Positions 14,152 through 25,851 of a stretch of 64,000 nucleotides of DNA are shown piece after piece. The translations under genes and the position numbers were made by a program. The notes below the pieces were generated by a model, which was given only the letters and a program-made list of their open reading frames with translations, was not told the DNA's origin and searched no databases. The stretch is from the NCBI GenBank assembly GCA_029959195.1, contig CP114125.1:310001-374000 (forward strand). The letters are read 5' to 3'. Source of the stretch: Dictyophora rubrovolvata. Its lineage: Eukaryota; Basidiomycota; Agaricomycetes; Phallales; Phallaceae. Position 1 is the stretch's first letter; every line of letters begins with the position of its first letter.

Positions 14152-15116
14152 CTACTTTTCTTCCGCAAACATTGGGAAAACGCGTTTCCTAAATTCGGCT
14201 GAGTCGTTGACGTGAGGGAATGGTTTGTTGGGTTCGGGCCTAACAGGAAGTTTATATGAATTCTGAGCGAAAGTACCGTAAAACGTACACTCCCAGGTAT
14301 GCACATAGCGGACCCCATCCTTCTGCAACATTATAGAGAAGTAATTTATCTGCAGGAATAAGCTTTTTGATACGTTCGTTATGAACGATGATGGCTCGTT
14401 GTGTGTCTTTTTCCAGGAGACCTCCGTGATAGCGAGCTGGAGAAACAACATTCATTACGGTGACCAAGTAATGACGACGACTAATAAGCTTCAGACACAA
14501 ACCTAACATATCCTCTTCAAACCATTCCAGAAGAGCTTGTTGATACGGAGTACGATTTTTGTTTGCGCGTAAAATATCGATGGCTGGTAAAATAGTTTGC
14601 TTCATACTGGCTTCCCACTTGGCCGGATCTCGAGTTGCCTGGGCGGAAAGACCGGATGAATTTAAAAGAAATAAGTGTAAAGGTACAAACCAAAATATAT
14701 TTAGCATCGGGATAAGCTTTGTAAATTGCTTCAGGGTAAATAACCAGCGGATAATCCAGAAGGGAGTTATATGAATCTAACAGGGCTCGAACATCATCTG
14801 TGGTTGCTAAACCTGATTCGGCGATCAAGCATTAGTGCCATCGGTAATAACGATTTAGAATATCGCTACCTTTTCCAATGTTGTGCCATGCTTTGACATG
14901 ATTAGGATCCTTTCTCTGTAACAAAACTCCCATCTTGTGAAACGGTCCCAAACCCAGCTCAACCAACGCCGCTGCTAGACTCGCAGTCTATGAATATATA
15001 TATACGTGATTGTCCATTTGTGATTGGGCTACTGAACTACTTACACCAGTACGGCCCAACCCCAGTGAAATGACCTTTGGAGGCCCTGTTTTTGAAGTGT
15101 CGCAGTTCGAGGACAT
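14152..15116 (-). CDS. P-loop sulfotransferase-like protein (Sulfotransfer_4 family)
   Basis: Five exons. Exon 1 starts at ATG 15116 (MSSNCDTSK) and contains VISLGLGRTGT, a nucleotide/PAPS phosphate-binding loop of the kind found at the N-terminus of the fungal Sulfotransfer_4 family. That family is often mislabelled as NAD-dependent epimerase. Next come SLAAALVELGLGPFHKM, LLDSYNSLLDYPLVIYPEAIYKAYPDAKYIL, RDPAKWEASM (the usual strand and 3'-phosphate-binding region) and a C-terminal FPHVNDSAEFRKRVFP. It ends at TAG 14152-14154. Length is about 240 residues, close to the family norm of 230-280. All introns are GT-AG and in phase. Substrate is unknown. It may act in secondary metabolism, but no biosynthetic neighbours are seen. 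Confidence 0.82.
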
Positions 15117-15899
15117 TATTGAGACTCGGTGGTCGTTGAGAACGTTGAAATTCGAAAGACAACGCCGCGGCGATAATCTGTGTCAGCTACATTTATAGAT
15201 ATCCCGGCAGTATGAAAACACCGTTTTTATGTAATGCTGAAATTAAATATCGATAACAATCAGAATTCAATCTAGTTCAGCGTACATAAACGAAAAAATT
15301 ATCTACGTAATTTGATTCAAATGCTTTGAAGAGAACCAGGAACTAATCAAATAGCGGTGGCTGAAGCTCTGAAGCGCGAAGCTCCTCCTTTTCAGGGTTC
15401 ACATGCACAGTGTTCTTGGGTCTTTTCAAAAGCTCGCCTCAACTAATTATAGAACATAAGGGCCAACATCACTGCCCAATACGCGTACCACAAGCGCGTC
15501 ACCTCTTCCCTACTAATTGTCTTTACCGACTATAGAGAGGAGCCTAATTAACTTATAATTCCAACTTTGTCACAATAGCGGTAAAAATAAAGTGTCAACA
15601 GCTAAAGAGACTGTATATTACGAATTCTATAGAGGATTTTCGTGCGCTATTTGTGTCTTCTTATATTCTCAGGGCATACCTCTCTTCCAGGAATTGGCAT
15701 GGCCCTCGCGGACTCGCTTGACGAACTGATTAACACCGCAGTTGGCGATGAAAGTTCTCGCTGACGTGGTTATATAGTCTTTCTCGAAGCAGACACGCAA
15801 GTTGTATTATTAGCCGTTTGGGATTCCTCTGTCGTTTTGTCCACTCGCGTTTATTTCTGTTAGTTTTGGTACCCGCAACATGCAACGATACTCACTAAA
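15117..15899. other. no convincing gene
   Basis: A short ATG frame at about 15700 (MALADSLDELINTAVGD) could be a first exon for the frame at 15.9-16.4 kb, but I found no supported donor. Nothing else was recognised. Confidence 0.35.
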
Positions 15900-16367
15900 T
15901 TGATAAATAATAAGACGTTAATTTTTGCGACCCCTGAAGCTGGTCAGTTAGGTGGCGGAATCTGGACTTGCTATTTGCGGTTGAGGGCTTCACTGAAGCA
16001 CTCATTACGAATTATCTTCACAAAACGTATTGTGCTGCATGAAGGGATCGCACAGACTGCTTCGACAGACGGCATCGCAACCAAAAACTCTGAAGCAAAA
16101 GACGAAGTGGCGGAAGCATACAAATTGATCATGGAGAAAACCGTTGCTGCATTCAGAAAAATGGCCGTTGGATTGAAATCAACTTCGGAGGACGCCGCAA
16201 CAACTGTTCTCGAAGTCCCAACGGACAGAACTGATAAACAACGGTATTTCACTGGTAATGATGTGCGCGGGTTCTTGAAGCTTAAATACGGCGAGAAAGG
16301 CACAATGCGAAAGAGAAGTCTGGGTCGTATCTCGATTATTGAGCACCTGCTTAATTCTTTTGAATAG
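15900..16367 (+). CDS. hypothetical reading frame, 5' end unresolved
   Basis: Open frame of about 155 codons ending at TAG 16365-16367, with no ATG at its 5' end. The second half (EAKDEVAEAYKLIMEKTVAAF, RYFTGNDVRGFLKLKYG) looks like a plausible helical protein. The first part has mixed character. An upstream exon around 15700 would be needed and could not be placed with a clean splice. I do not recognise it and it may not be a gene. Confidence 0.28.
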   Translation: MINNKTLIFATPEAGQLGGGIWTCYLRLRASLKHSLRIIFTKRIVLHEGIAQTASTDGIATKNSEAKDEVAEAYKLIMEKTVAAFRKMAVGLKSTSEDAATTVLEVPTDRTDKQRYFTGNDVRGFLKLKYGEKGTMRKRSLGRISIIEHLLNSFE

Positions 16368-17000
16368 CAACGCTTGAATCTATTTGAAGCCCCGTGTAAA
16401 TCTCTAGCATTCTTCCTATCACGTAACCTTACCTACATTATTGTATGTCATTCGGGAATGCTTCACAATGGAGTTCTCTAAACTCATTTACAGAGTGGGT
16501 CGCATTCAATCTTCGGCGACGCGAAGACATATTTTGACTCGAAATGGTTATTAATACCGAACTGAAAGGAGATGCACAACCTCGCATAGAAGACGTCTTC
16601 GGAATCCGCCGCAGTGACCATCGCGAATCTACTCGCAATGTTTCTAAAGTAGCGTCATAAATTATGTATGGACGACGATGGAAAAGACATTACGAGCATA
16701 CGCAGACGGACCTGCTTGAAATCCCACTATGTCCTAATCCGTCCACAAACGTATCTTCTACTTTTTTTCTCAATGTCCACTTAGATGAGGGACACGCAAT
16801 CATCTATTGTCACGGACGGACAAGGACACACCCTTTCGGACACAGTTGACAAACTCAAACTGTTAACGGCCTCGTCCATCCTGCCTCGCGGAACTCCATA
16901 TAAGCCTGAGTACAGTTACGGAGCAAATCAATCACGAACCTGCGTTCCCGTGTTTTTTTTTTACCATCCCAACTATACCCCCCTTTCTCAACCTCCCAGT
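16368..17000. other. intergenic, no recognised feature
   Basis: A 38-codon ATG frame near 16.54 kb on + has no support. The segment just before 17001 is pyrimidine-rich, typical of a fungal 5' leader. Confidence 0.4.
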
Positions 17001-18664
17001 ATGCCATCCTTGCTCGGAAGATTCTTCAATCTCAACAACAAGTCCAACACTTCCTTATCAAACCCTTCCCAATTCACATACCCATCCAACCCTCCTCTAC
17101 CGTCTGTTGCCCCAAGTTTACCTGTTACTACCGCGGGCCTGCGCCATAGTTCATTGCCGCCCTACCCACACGATGAGTTCCCCTTCGGGCCAATGATAAG
17201 AAATCGGTGGGATTATTCAAATGGGGATGCCCATGCCACGGGGCCTGAGCCTCCAACCCCAAACGACGAGGAAAGTGGTAAGAAATAATAGTTTTCATCG
17301 TTTGAGTCAAATGACTGACGAGTTGGGGTGGCCTTTGTGGACCTGATGAGACTGCAGGTTTACCGGCGGTTGATGGCTTGCTCCCTACAGGGGAATATAG
17401 CTATCGCTGGTGAACTTGTATCTCAGGCAGGATCCCAACGGATCCCACATTGTATAGATGACCCTTTCTCCGATAGGAATCGTGCGAGCACGTCGACGAT
17501 TCGAAGGAGCAAATCACAGGCCATGTAAGTGATATTGTCTTGCCTTGAGAATGCATTGTCCTAATTCATTGTTGATAGTTCTTTTCCACCGCACAACAAA
17601 TTAGGCGCACCCTCGCTTGACAAGCGTGAGGATAAAAAAGCGAGAGAGGACAACCAAGATTCCTCAGATGAAGTCCCCGCCAAAAAGCGAGCAATTTCCA
17701 CAACACACCAACTTGAACCGCATTCGTACTTATTAACGCGTCCTCTTGGGCCAAAATCCAAACCACCCCTTTCTCCGGGTGAAACAAAGGAAGTGTCTCC
17801 CTCTTCTGGTGACGTGAGGGAGCCAAGCGAAGAAAACAAAGGAACGGCCAGCGAAGGCCCTTCCGGTCCGGCTGTTGAAGATGCCGACTCTGAACATGAA
17901 TATGACTCCGATGAAGGCCTTTATGTATCTGGGTCCGAGGACGAAGACGATGCTTTTGCTGAGAACGGTATTCCTGTCGTTTCGGTGAGTAAAATTAATA
18001 CCCCGTTTCGTACTTTTTCTAACAGACTGTGGAAACTTCAACAAACAAGGCTACCCAAAAAACCGGGAAGAACCGAAGCGACGGTGATCAGCCACAGAAT
18101 GATACGCCCGGAGTGGAAGACGTTGAAGAGAGACATCCATCCGTTCCCAGCGCTGCAGAAGTAGCCCAGGCGTTGAGGTTTTACAAGGAATATTGGCCAG
18201 TCATTAACAGCGCACAAGGACCTGAAACGACACGTCCCGACGGAAATTCTGCTCCCTTAGTACAGGCAGCGACATCGGGTGTTTCCACCTTTTCCACTGG
18301 TTGTTCTTCTGAAAGTTCTGCCTCTACTGCCTCCGCACCTAACCCTGAACCATTCCGTCCAATCAATGTTCTGTCCGAAGCATCAACAGCTTCTTCCGAT
18401 ACATATTCCTTCACCACCCACGGTGCCTCCGTCGGAACGAGCCACAACTCCGTGTCCTCGGCGAGCACCAGTCAAACCATTATACCACAGCCTCCTGCTA
18501 GTAGTGGGACACCCTATCCAACCATTGACGTTGACGATTTGCCATTTGTGCCTGTTCCACCCGAAGGATGTACTTTGCTTGGCGTTGATGAATGCGCCGA
18601 TTATTGGTATATCCTTTATGAAAATGAAGAGGGGGAGGAGAGGGGGAGGTTAATTAAGAAATGA
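17001..18664 (+). CDS. large intrinsically disordered acidic protein, unknown function
   Basis: Four exons, with introns at about 17279-17323, 17526-17578 and 17984-18027, all GT-AG and in phase. Together they give about 500 residues ending at TGA 18662-18664. The start MPSLLGRFFNLNN is followed by a Pro/Ser-rich stretch. A short helical middle contains VDLMRLQVYRRLMACSLQGNIAIAGELV. A Lys-rich patch (PAKKRA) could serve as a nuclear signal. A strongly acidic stretch (EDADSEHEYDSDEGLY) is followed by a Ser/Thr-rich linker of about 130 residues. The C-terminal end (DDLPFVPVPPEGCTLLG, DYWYILYENEEGEERGRL) looks the most ordered and is the best handle for homology. I do not recognise the family. 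Composition suggests a regulatory or scaffold protein, but this is inference only. Confidence 0.62.
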
Positions 18665-19794
18665 ATTTCAGGCGAGGGAATTTAAATAGATAGTTATTGT
18701 AGAAATATGCACAAAATACATGGATTTGATTCATTTTTTTGTTGTTATACGTGTGACTTAAGGATCTTACCGTTTACGTATCATCGGAAGACGCCCGCCT
18801 CCTGCCGCCGCCAAATACAGTTTGATCCGTCTCTTGACTAACTTCCTATCAAGTCCATTAAATTGGGCCATTGAGCTGCTTTCGCACTGAACTCCAACCT
18901 AAACTCCAACCTAACCTCCAAAACCGAATTCCCGAGAATCCGGACGACGAATTCAAAACCGAATTCACGTTGGAATTCACTAACGTGGCACCCTCTATTA
19001 GCCAGTCTTTTCCGTGCATTTCAAAGTTTTCTGTAAACCTCGTGGACACGTCTTGGTCTGGTGCGATCTATCAAATCGCCCGTTATGACTAACATTCAGT
19101 TGATTCAAAAAAGTTCATGGGATGTGCAAATGTGATTGGATCTTGCGCTTGAACTATTTGGATGCACGCGGATAGGAAAACTGACAAAGGGAAGGGTTAC
19201 TGGTTACGTGTCGGCACCAAATGGACACGCGGCAGTCTCATTGACAGCGCCTGTTCTCCAACCTAGACGACCTTCACCAAGTTGAGGTGTTCTATGTGAG
19301 GAGATATATGGGTGGGGGGCAAGTTTGGTTTGGCAGGATTGTTCGGCTCAGTAACGGAATTGAAGGGAATCAGGCAGTGCGCATGGAATTTGGAAATAGT
19401 CTTTTCACTTTTTGACCGCTTTTTTAGATTTCAGTTCAAATTTTTCTCTAGTTTTCTGTTAAAGACATGTCAGTTAGTATTATTCTTACCAATATATTGT
19501 TTTTTTTTCAAGACTACGCGGCGGAGTCAGTCTTGGTTCTCGGATTTCTCCGGAAATCCGTTCAGGCTCGCCTGGCCCTGTGTCGGTCGTCCCATCCCCG
19601 GATTCCCCCCATCCACTGATCACGCTTACCTTGGTCCAATTCCAATCACAGTATAATCATTTTGAAGCAACAAACGTCTACTGTGCTCGTCCAATCGGAA
19701 ATAATTCGGTACAACCACAGCAGGCTTAGCTCCCGAACTGTCGACGTGGAAGTAACGTGGAAGTTGGGTGTCAAAAACGATATTTTCCCCTGCT
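18665..19794. other. intergenic with short internal repeats
   Basis: Around 18890-18985 there are short direct repeats (CTCCAACCTAAACTCCAACCTAA and repeated CCGAATTC/GGAATTCAC units). No gene is supported. Confidence 0.4.
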
Positions 19795-19800
19795 TATAAA
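19795..19800 (+). promoter_or_regulatory. TATA box of acetyltransferase gene
   Basis: TTATAAA-type element about 45 nt upstream of the ATG at 19843. It is the only such element close to this start. Confidence 0.45.
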
Positions 19801-19842
19801 CGCCTCCGTTGAACTTTCATCCGTGCTCCAACTTCTGTGAAG

Positions 19843-21077
19843 ATGTCTAACGAAGAAGAAGCCCAGCGCGCTTTGACCGAACGAGAGAAGATGGTGCGGG
19901 GATTAGCGTACGATGCGATGGTAGATCAGGATCTCGTGGCTGGTCGACTCCGAGCTCGGAAATATTTGAAAGCTTATAATGTTCGCGGTCTAAAAGCTAT
20001 TCCCTGGATTGGTTAGGTCTGATGAACCATTTTCCAGGATTATCCCCCAGCGACATATCAGCCAGAAACACCTGGTTTTAACCCTTTCGGTCCAGACGAG
20101 AGGTTTCAAATACTTGCAGGTACATCAATTGAAACTATACTTTATGTTATTGTACACTCGCCTGAAGTCCATACCTTCTTTAGATTTGTTTAGAATGCCG
20201 TTAGAAGATGTCAAACGCGATGTTGCTATCGAACCTCCCTTCTGGTGTGATTATGGTACCAATATCAAGTTCAAGGGATCATGCGTATGATTTCCTTTCA
20301 GCATTAGAACATGACGCAACTCCTCACTTTTTGAAATCAGTATATGAACTTTAATTGCACTGTATGTTCTTTCGTACCTGAGGTAAAGTTTCAACTTGAA
20401 CATAGCCTGATACAAATGTTTTTTTCTCTAGATTTTAGGTAAACGTTATTGTGACATCACTTGATGAGCTGATGAAAAACTTTTGTCCAAGATTGCGCTA
20501 ATGTTACTATCGGTAGCCGAGTGATGTTTGCACCTAGCGTTCATGTGAGGGACCCCCGTACCTAACTTTATTTGCTCGCTAGACTTGACGATTCAATTTA
20601 GCTTTATGCGGCCACTCACTCCGTAGACGTGGTAGAACGACGAGCGGGTCTAGAGAGAGCTTATCCAATTACTGTGGGTTGTTTCTTAAATACAGCTACG
20701 GAAGCATTATGTGTTTGTTTTTTCCCCTAGATTGGCGATGATGTACTTGTATTTCAAAAATCAAATATCATGCGTTTGATTGATTGTATTCTAGGTATGG
20801 ATTGGTGGGAATGTAACCATAATAGGACCATGCACTATAGGAAATGGTAACGTTGTGTTTTTTTGGTCATCTGATTGTAGGTTTATCCAATCGTTTTTTT
20901 GAAGGGGTAACTATTGCCGCTGGCGCTGTTGTATGTGCTTCCATTCTTTGCCATGTACATAAGACACATGTTAAATCCTTACAGGTGAAGGGAGTTATAC
21001 CCGATAATGTTGTCATCGGGGGTAATCCAGCAAAGATCTTGAAATACCTTGACCCACCACCCCCACCCACCTCATGA
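19843..21077 (+). CDS. maltose/galactoside O-acetyltransferase-like hexapeptide-repeat acetyltransferase
   Basis: Acetyl-CoA-dependent O-acetyltransferase of the LacA/NodL/Maa type (left-handed beta-helix, trimeric), probably cytosolic; the sugar substrate cannot be told. The N-terminal Mac domain reads REKMVRGLAYDAMVDQDLVAGRLRARKYLKAYN. It is followed by PFGPDERFQIL, the IEPPFWCDYGTNIKFKG strand and then the hexapeptide repeats: ILDCANVTIGSRVMFAPSVHLYAATHSVDV (with the catalytic His region), IGDDVWIGGNVTIIGPCTIGNG, VTIAAGAVV and VIPDNVVIGGNPAKIL. About ten short introns are needed, including a 7-nt microexon at 20432-20438 (ATTTTAG) that supplies the conserved Ile-Leu-Asp. The spliced product is about 220 residues, normal for the family. 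The C-terminus is proline-rich (PPPPPTS). No break is seen. Confidence 0.9.
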
Positions 21078-22475
21078 ATAGGTTTTTAATTTGCTAGCCT
21101 CTGCAATGTAGCTGAAGTTTTAGAGATTCATTGTATTTTTGAGATCCGATCAACGTCGGTTTTTCGTCTTTCAAGGGTTTCGAATACAAGGACGTTACAA
21201 CATTCTTTGCATTGAGAACGTTTATGGCATCCGCGGCCCAAACGTAACTGTCCGACAACTCAATAGAGATTGACAATTGGTGCTACTGTTTTCACGCGCA
21301 GCTGGGTATACCCAAATCATTGGAAAATCCGCGTCAAACGGTGATAGGCATAACTTATTCACATTTTTCTATTTCGCAACGGTTCGTCTCGAGGTTCTCG
21401 GGCCTCCGCAGCGAGAGCTATGCTTCACAACGAAATTGCTTCCACATTGCTACTGCGCAATTCTCGTTTAGTGTCCAGATCTGACTACTAGTATACGTAT
21501 GCATTCATCATCCGTTTCTCATCATTCCCGTTGACACTTTTGTACCCCTACAGCTTTCTATAGCACTTGAGCTCGACTATACGGTCTCGGTTATTAAGTT
21601 TGTTCACCATGTGGTGAGTGTTTTGTCCTGTTCTTGTCAGCGGATTTGACTGGCCATGTAAGTTGTAATGGCATCTGAGCGTGGACCGACTGTCTGTCGG
21701 AGTGTTGCTCTGATCCGATTAGTGACGCTTCCTCTGTTTTTATATACATTTGACGGGTATGAAAAGCATAGGAAAAAACGCACAGCATACGCAAGCTCCG
21801 GAAGAATACTGATGCGCTGCATGGTGTGCTTTCACTGAAGTGTATGGCATGTCGTCTCAACCCATAATTCATGCATCACCCTTGGCGGTGAGAATTTCTG
21901 CAATTCTTATGAAACGCATTCTTTTTTACAGGAATGGAAATATCGCCGAAAACCAGTGTTGCATGGCGAAATCAATTCTCAATGTGGGTGCTCGAGCGCT
22001 TGAGAGGCACAAGGGCTTGCTTCGGTGCCATTGTATTATTTGGTGTGGTACATCAAACACACTTCTTTCGCCGACCAACTTTTTGATCAATTTGGTAATT
22101 ACATATCATTTCGCTATATCTCAACACCTGAGCGAACGCAAACCATCGCACGATTTTTTGACGCATCAATTGGCGGTCCCTTGTATTTTTTGTTTATTCG
22201 GCATCCGAACAAAAAACGTTGGAAAGACGTTAGTCGAATCAATGAGAAGATAGAATCATTTGGCAATGAGCGCAATTGCGCCAAAGATGCCCTTCAAGGT
22301 GCTAACGATAGCGCATATGTACAATGTCTAAATTCAAACAAGGTAGTGTTTTTCTTGATACTTAAGGCTACTTATCCTATCTGAGAATTTCAACAGCTAA
22401 ACAGCGCCCCCTCCAAGTCCTACGTATCTCTTCCCTCACCCTCACCATCCTCTCCCTCTTCCTCCATCCCACGAC
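21078..22475. other. region with unsupported open frames
   Basis: A + frame at 22025-22384 (containing FGNYISFRYISTPERTQTIARFFDASIGGPLYF) looks protein-like. A possible first exon begins at ATG 21846 with a GTGAGA donor, but I could not join them in phase. It may be a small gene or a remnant; no family recognised. The last 80 nt are pyrimidine-rich leader of the PLAC8 gene. Confidence 0.3.
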
Positions 22476-23134
22476 ATGTCGGAGCCAGCACTACCAGCAA
22501 AGGCAGCGAGCAAATCCGTTAGGGTCGTCAGAATCCAACCACCCCCTACCCCCGCAATGCATGCCAACGGTGGAAACAAAAATGCCCTACGAAAGCCAGT
22601 TGACCAAAAAGGCCGTCGAGAATGGAGTTACGATTTGACAGATTGTGTCGGCGATTGTGGTACCTGTAAGCTAATTCATTTTCGACAATCAAAATGCAGA
22701 TTTTTTTAAAAAAAGGTTTGGAATGATAGGTTGCTTTGCATTGTTCTGCCCTTGTGTCGTTTTCAGCAAAAATAAGTCTCGTTTCGAGCATTTAAATGAG
22801 ACTGGAGAGCGACATCCAGACGGGGGATCAGGTTTCACTCGCGATTGTTTCTATCATTCTCTCCTGTGTGCCGTCTGTTGCAACTGTTTGATCCAGGTAT
22901 GTTTTTTTTTTTAATTTTCTTATTATTATTTTAGTTGTAAAGACCTAATCATCTCCTTCATCCGACTAGTCGCGCGTTAGATCAAAGATTAGATCGAGAT
23001 ACCGCATCAATGATGTCGGCTCAGACTGTTGCACGGGTCTCTGTTGTACATCATGCGAACTTACACAAGAAAGCAGAGAGTTGGAGCTAGAAGAGAAGAG
23101 TTTGATTCAGCGTAACATCAACGTTCGAGTTTAG
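22476..23134 (+). CDS. PLAC8 family cysteine-rich protein (paralog 1)
   Basis: Three exons give about 165 residues. After a Pro-rich, disordered start (IQPPPTPAM) comes GGNKNALRKP, then REWSYDLTDCVGDCGTC, which enters the PLAC8 domain. Exon 2 carries CCFALFCPCVVFSKNKSRFEHL (the CC-x4-5-CPC core), DGGSGFTRDCFYHSLL and CAVCCNCL. Exon 3 carries SRVRSKIRSRYRI, DCCTGLCCTSCELTQESREL. PLAC8/PCR proteins are small membrane-associated Cys-rich proteins linked to metal (Cd, Zn) tolerance and cell-size control in plants and fungi; the role here is not known. Introns are GT-AG and in phase. The gene is convergent with PLAC8 paralog 2 (stop codons about 420 bp apart), and a third copy lies at 27.7 kb. Confidence 0.88.
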
Positions 23135-23554
23135 ATTTGCATTCACATCGTATCATATACATTTATGTTTATTATCCTTTTTTTATACCACTGGCAACTT
23201 GAAGGCTTCCTTTTATTGGGTTCCGAGTCATTATGCACTTGTGTTAATATCACTTGTAATTTATCCTTTTCACATCCATGCACCCATTCATATATAATAT
23301 ATATATACATTTCACCACAGCCGGTGTTGACAAAAATGGAATGGAGAGAGAACCCAAGAAGCATGCCTAGCATTATCATCGCGGGACATTAGATCAAAGA
23401 ACTACGAATAAATTAAAGTCATGAGAGTCATAAGTGACATAGAAGTGATAATAACGGAGGAGAATAGGAGTACACGTCCGCATTGGGATACCTAGGCGTG
23501 GGTGAGTATGTCCATAATCGTTGTACCAGTCGGCTGACACGCAGACCATCACAT

Positions 23555-24368
23555 TCAACCAGGCTTTACTAAATCCCTTTCTTCCAAAAACAACTCCTTG
23601 CTGGACTGTGTTAATTCACACGGATAGCAGCACCATGAGGCACATGTGTCGTTGAAGTTATCGCCACGGATACTATATCGTCTCCGAATTCTCTCCCGTA
23701 GTCGTCTCTGTTTCAAATCATTAATCAGAGACGAAGATGACAGTAATGACTTTGGGACGAACTTGTAAAATGCAACTTGACCAGCAGAATGGAAAAAGCA
23801 AACAATAATGCAAACAGTCGCAGCCGCAAGGGTCGCCCACCAGGGGATGTGCAGTTCCTTCTTTTTCTAGGTACTCAATCCGTGATTTGTTTTGATTGTA
23901 GATTATACATGGGCATATCCACGCAATAAAACCTATATTCTTGGGTTTTCGTTGGCAAAAAAAAAAGGGTTGCTGTTCCTCACATGTGCCGGTACCATAT
24001 CCGCCTAGACAGTCAAAAAATGTATAACTCCACTCGCGTAAACCGTTTGAATCGAATTCTTTTTTGAGAGCATTTCGGCTGTTTCGACGGTGTCTACGCA
24101 TTTGAGGAGTTTGTCTAGGCTGTTCGTCAATTACATCGCGACTCGGACGCGAGGTCGTGGACTAGCGAAAAACAAAACTCTTCGTGGTTATGACTTTCTT
24201 GTCATGTATGATGGGAATCCAAAAAAAAAGACATACCATTAGACGGCGTTGAAAGCGAGGGGATCGGAGAAGGAGGAGATCTGGAATTAGATTCATGTGC
24301 GTTAAATGCTTTTTCTCCATGTGGACGGATTCTTCCTTGCCAGGTCCCACGGGAAGCTCTTCGTTCAT
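23555..24368 (-). CDS. PLAC8 family cysteine-rich protein (paralog 2)
   Basis: Four exons on minus. The core is LREWSYTFFDCLGGYGTGTC, then IGFIAWICPCIIYNQNKSRIEYL, DCLHYCLLFPFCWSSCILQ, and a last exon RRLRERIRRRYSIRG...CCYPCELTQSSKEL ending at TGA 23555-23557. The layout matches paralogs 1 and 3, including intron positions just after GTC and after LQ. The N-terminal exon is less certain: the frame joined to it runs from ATG 24368 (MNEELPVG), with a GTATGT donor after ...RRLM. The second exon is Arg/Pro/Gln-rich. One of the usual core CC cysteines appears replaced (the first part reads IGFIAWICPC rather than CC-x-CPC). Function is as for the family, not established here. Confidence 0.8.
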
Positions 24369-25851
24369 TGGGCAGAACCATTCCGACCCAATATGGTAGC
24401 ATTACCGTCATTTTGCAGGAGCGGTTTAGAAAAACCGGCATTTCTGTTCGTTGTTAATGATGTACGACTTCTTTATCGACTACGAGGAGGCTAATAGTCC
24501 GTTTATTAGTGGGGGCGACTTCCGGTCATGGAAGGGTGACGGCCAAGGTAATTATTCTTCGGGGGTATCAGAAAACCGGCCTGGCGACTCTTCTATGTTT
24601 AGAAATCCGTTGCCTTTCGACTTTTCTGGGGGAGGTTTAGAACAAAGAGCAGTTTGATTTGGGATATATTATTTATTAGAAGTTTGATTCGGCGTCTAAT
24701 GAGTTGATATGGAGCGGGTTAATAGTTCAAGATCTTGCTTTTTTATATGCATTCTTTATACAAAATGAATGGATCAAGGGAACGTGTAACTAATCAACGC
24801 TAGTTATTGACATAATTTTAGAAATTCGATGGAAATCAGATATTATCAGGTTCAAAGGTTCAAAGATCACATGAGAAATCAAACCTGCTGTGATGCGCTT
24901 ACTTGTTGAAGTTTATAATACGCGTGTATGTGAGAAAAGAAGCTGCATGGTAAAGGGTGAGGGTTGACCTGAACCTTTTGCAACGTAAACGTATATTTGG
25001 TTTGTAAGTATTATATAGCGTTTCCGGGCCTCGGAATTGGTCGTTATAATTGGAACACTGTTGGCTGTCCTGTGGTCCTATGGTCCGGCGTTCCTTGGAG
25101 GTACTCGCGAAAGTATTCTTGAGATAGGAACAGCTACCTCGTTACTGTGAACCAATGGTGCAAAGTGTAGCTTTCCCATACACAGGACTGAATTTCATGG
25201 ATGCAGGTGAACAACACACCGCAAAAAAAGGCTATCGATCGGTACGCATGGTTATCTTCGGGGATGACAATCACTTCCCCTAGCGGATGATCACATTATG
25301 GGGACGTTAGAAAAGGCTTTGATAAACTTGAGTCCGATGTCGGTTCTTGGAAAGCCACCAGATATCTAAAGAGAAGAATGTCAGAGCTGTGAATTTCGTT
25401 AAAATTGAAAGATTGAGCCCACATTCTTCATTCAGAGCATGAGGCTGTTTTCGGGGGAAAAATGTTGTCCCTCAATTGAACAAAGACTCCCGATGTGACC
25501 GTACTAACCAGTGAATTGAAGTCACTCCATTGGGCTTCAAGCTTCAAGTGCCAAAGCTCTGTTCCGATGTCGGCATGAGATGGGACCGCAACTGGAGCTA
25601 CTGCAGAACACTTAACAAAACCGCTTCCCCCAATTACTATAGCTTGGGGTTTATCAATGCACGACCTGCTGAAGGTATTATTTTTGTTGGATTTCTGCTG
25701 AGTCGCGCTGACGTGGAAGCTAATACTGGGAAGTGATTACTAACGAAGGTCACAAATGTCACGCGTCACGCAACGTTACTCTTTGCTCCAGTGTCTTCAC
25801 TTGGTCTTCACACGGGACATAGTCAAGGCCATAAAATCTCATTATTACGAT
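24369..25851. other. no convincing gene
   Basis: Contains short frames only (for example 24451-24657 and 25530-25736 on +). A CTTCAAGCTTCAAG repeat lies at 25535-25548 and a GTCACGCGTCACGCAACGTTAC element at about 25759-25780, both seen elsewhere in the window. Confidence 0.4.

Noticed and set aside
23143-23392. Short frames on both strands between the convergent PLAC8 genes
   Set aside because: AT-rich 3' region with no protein features.
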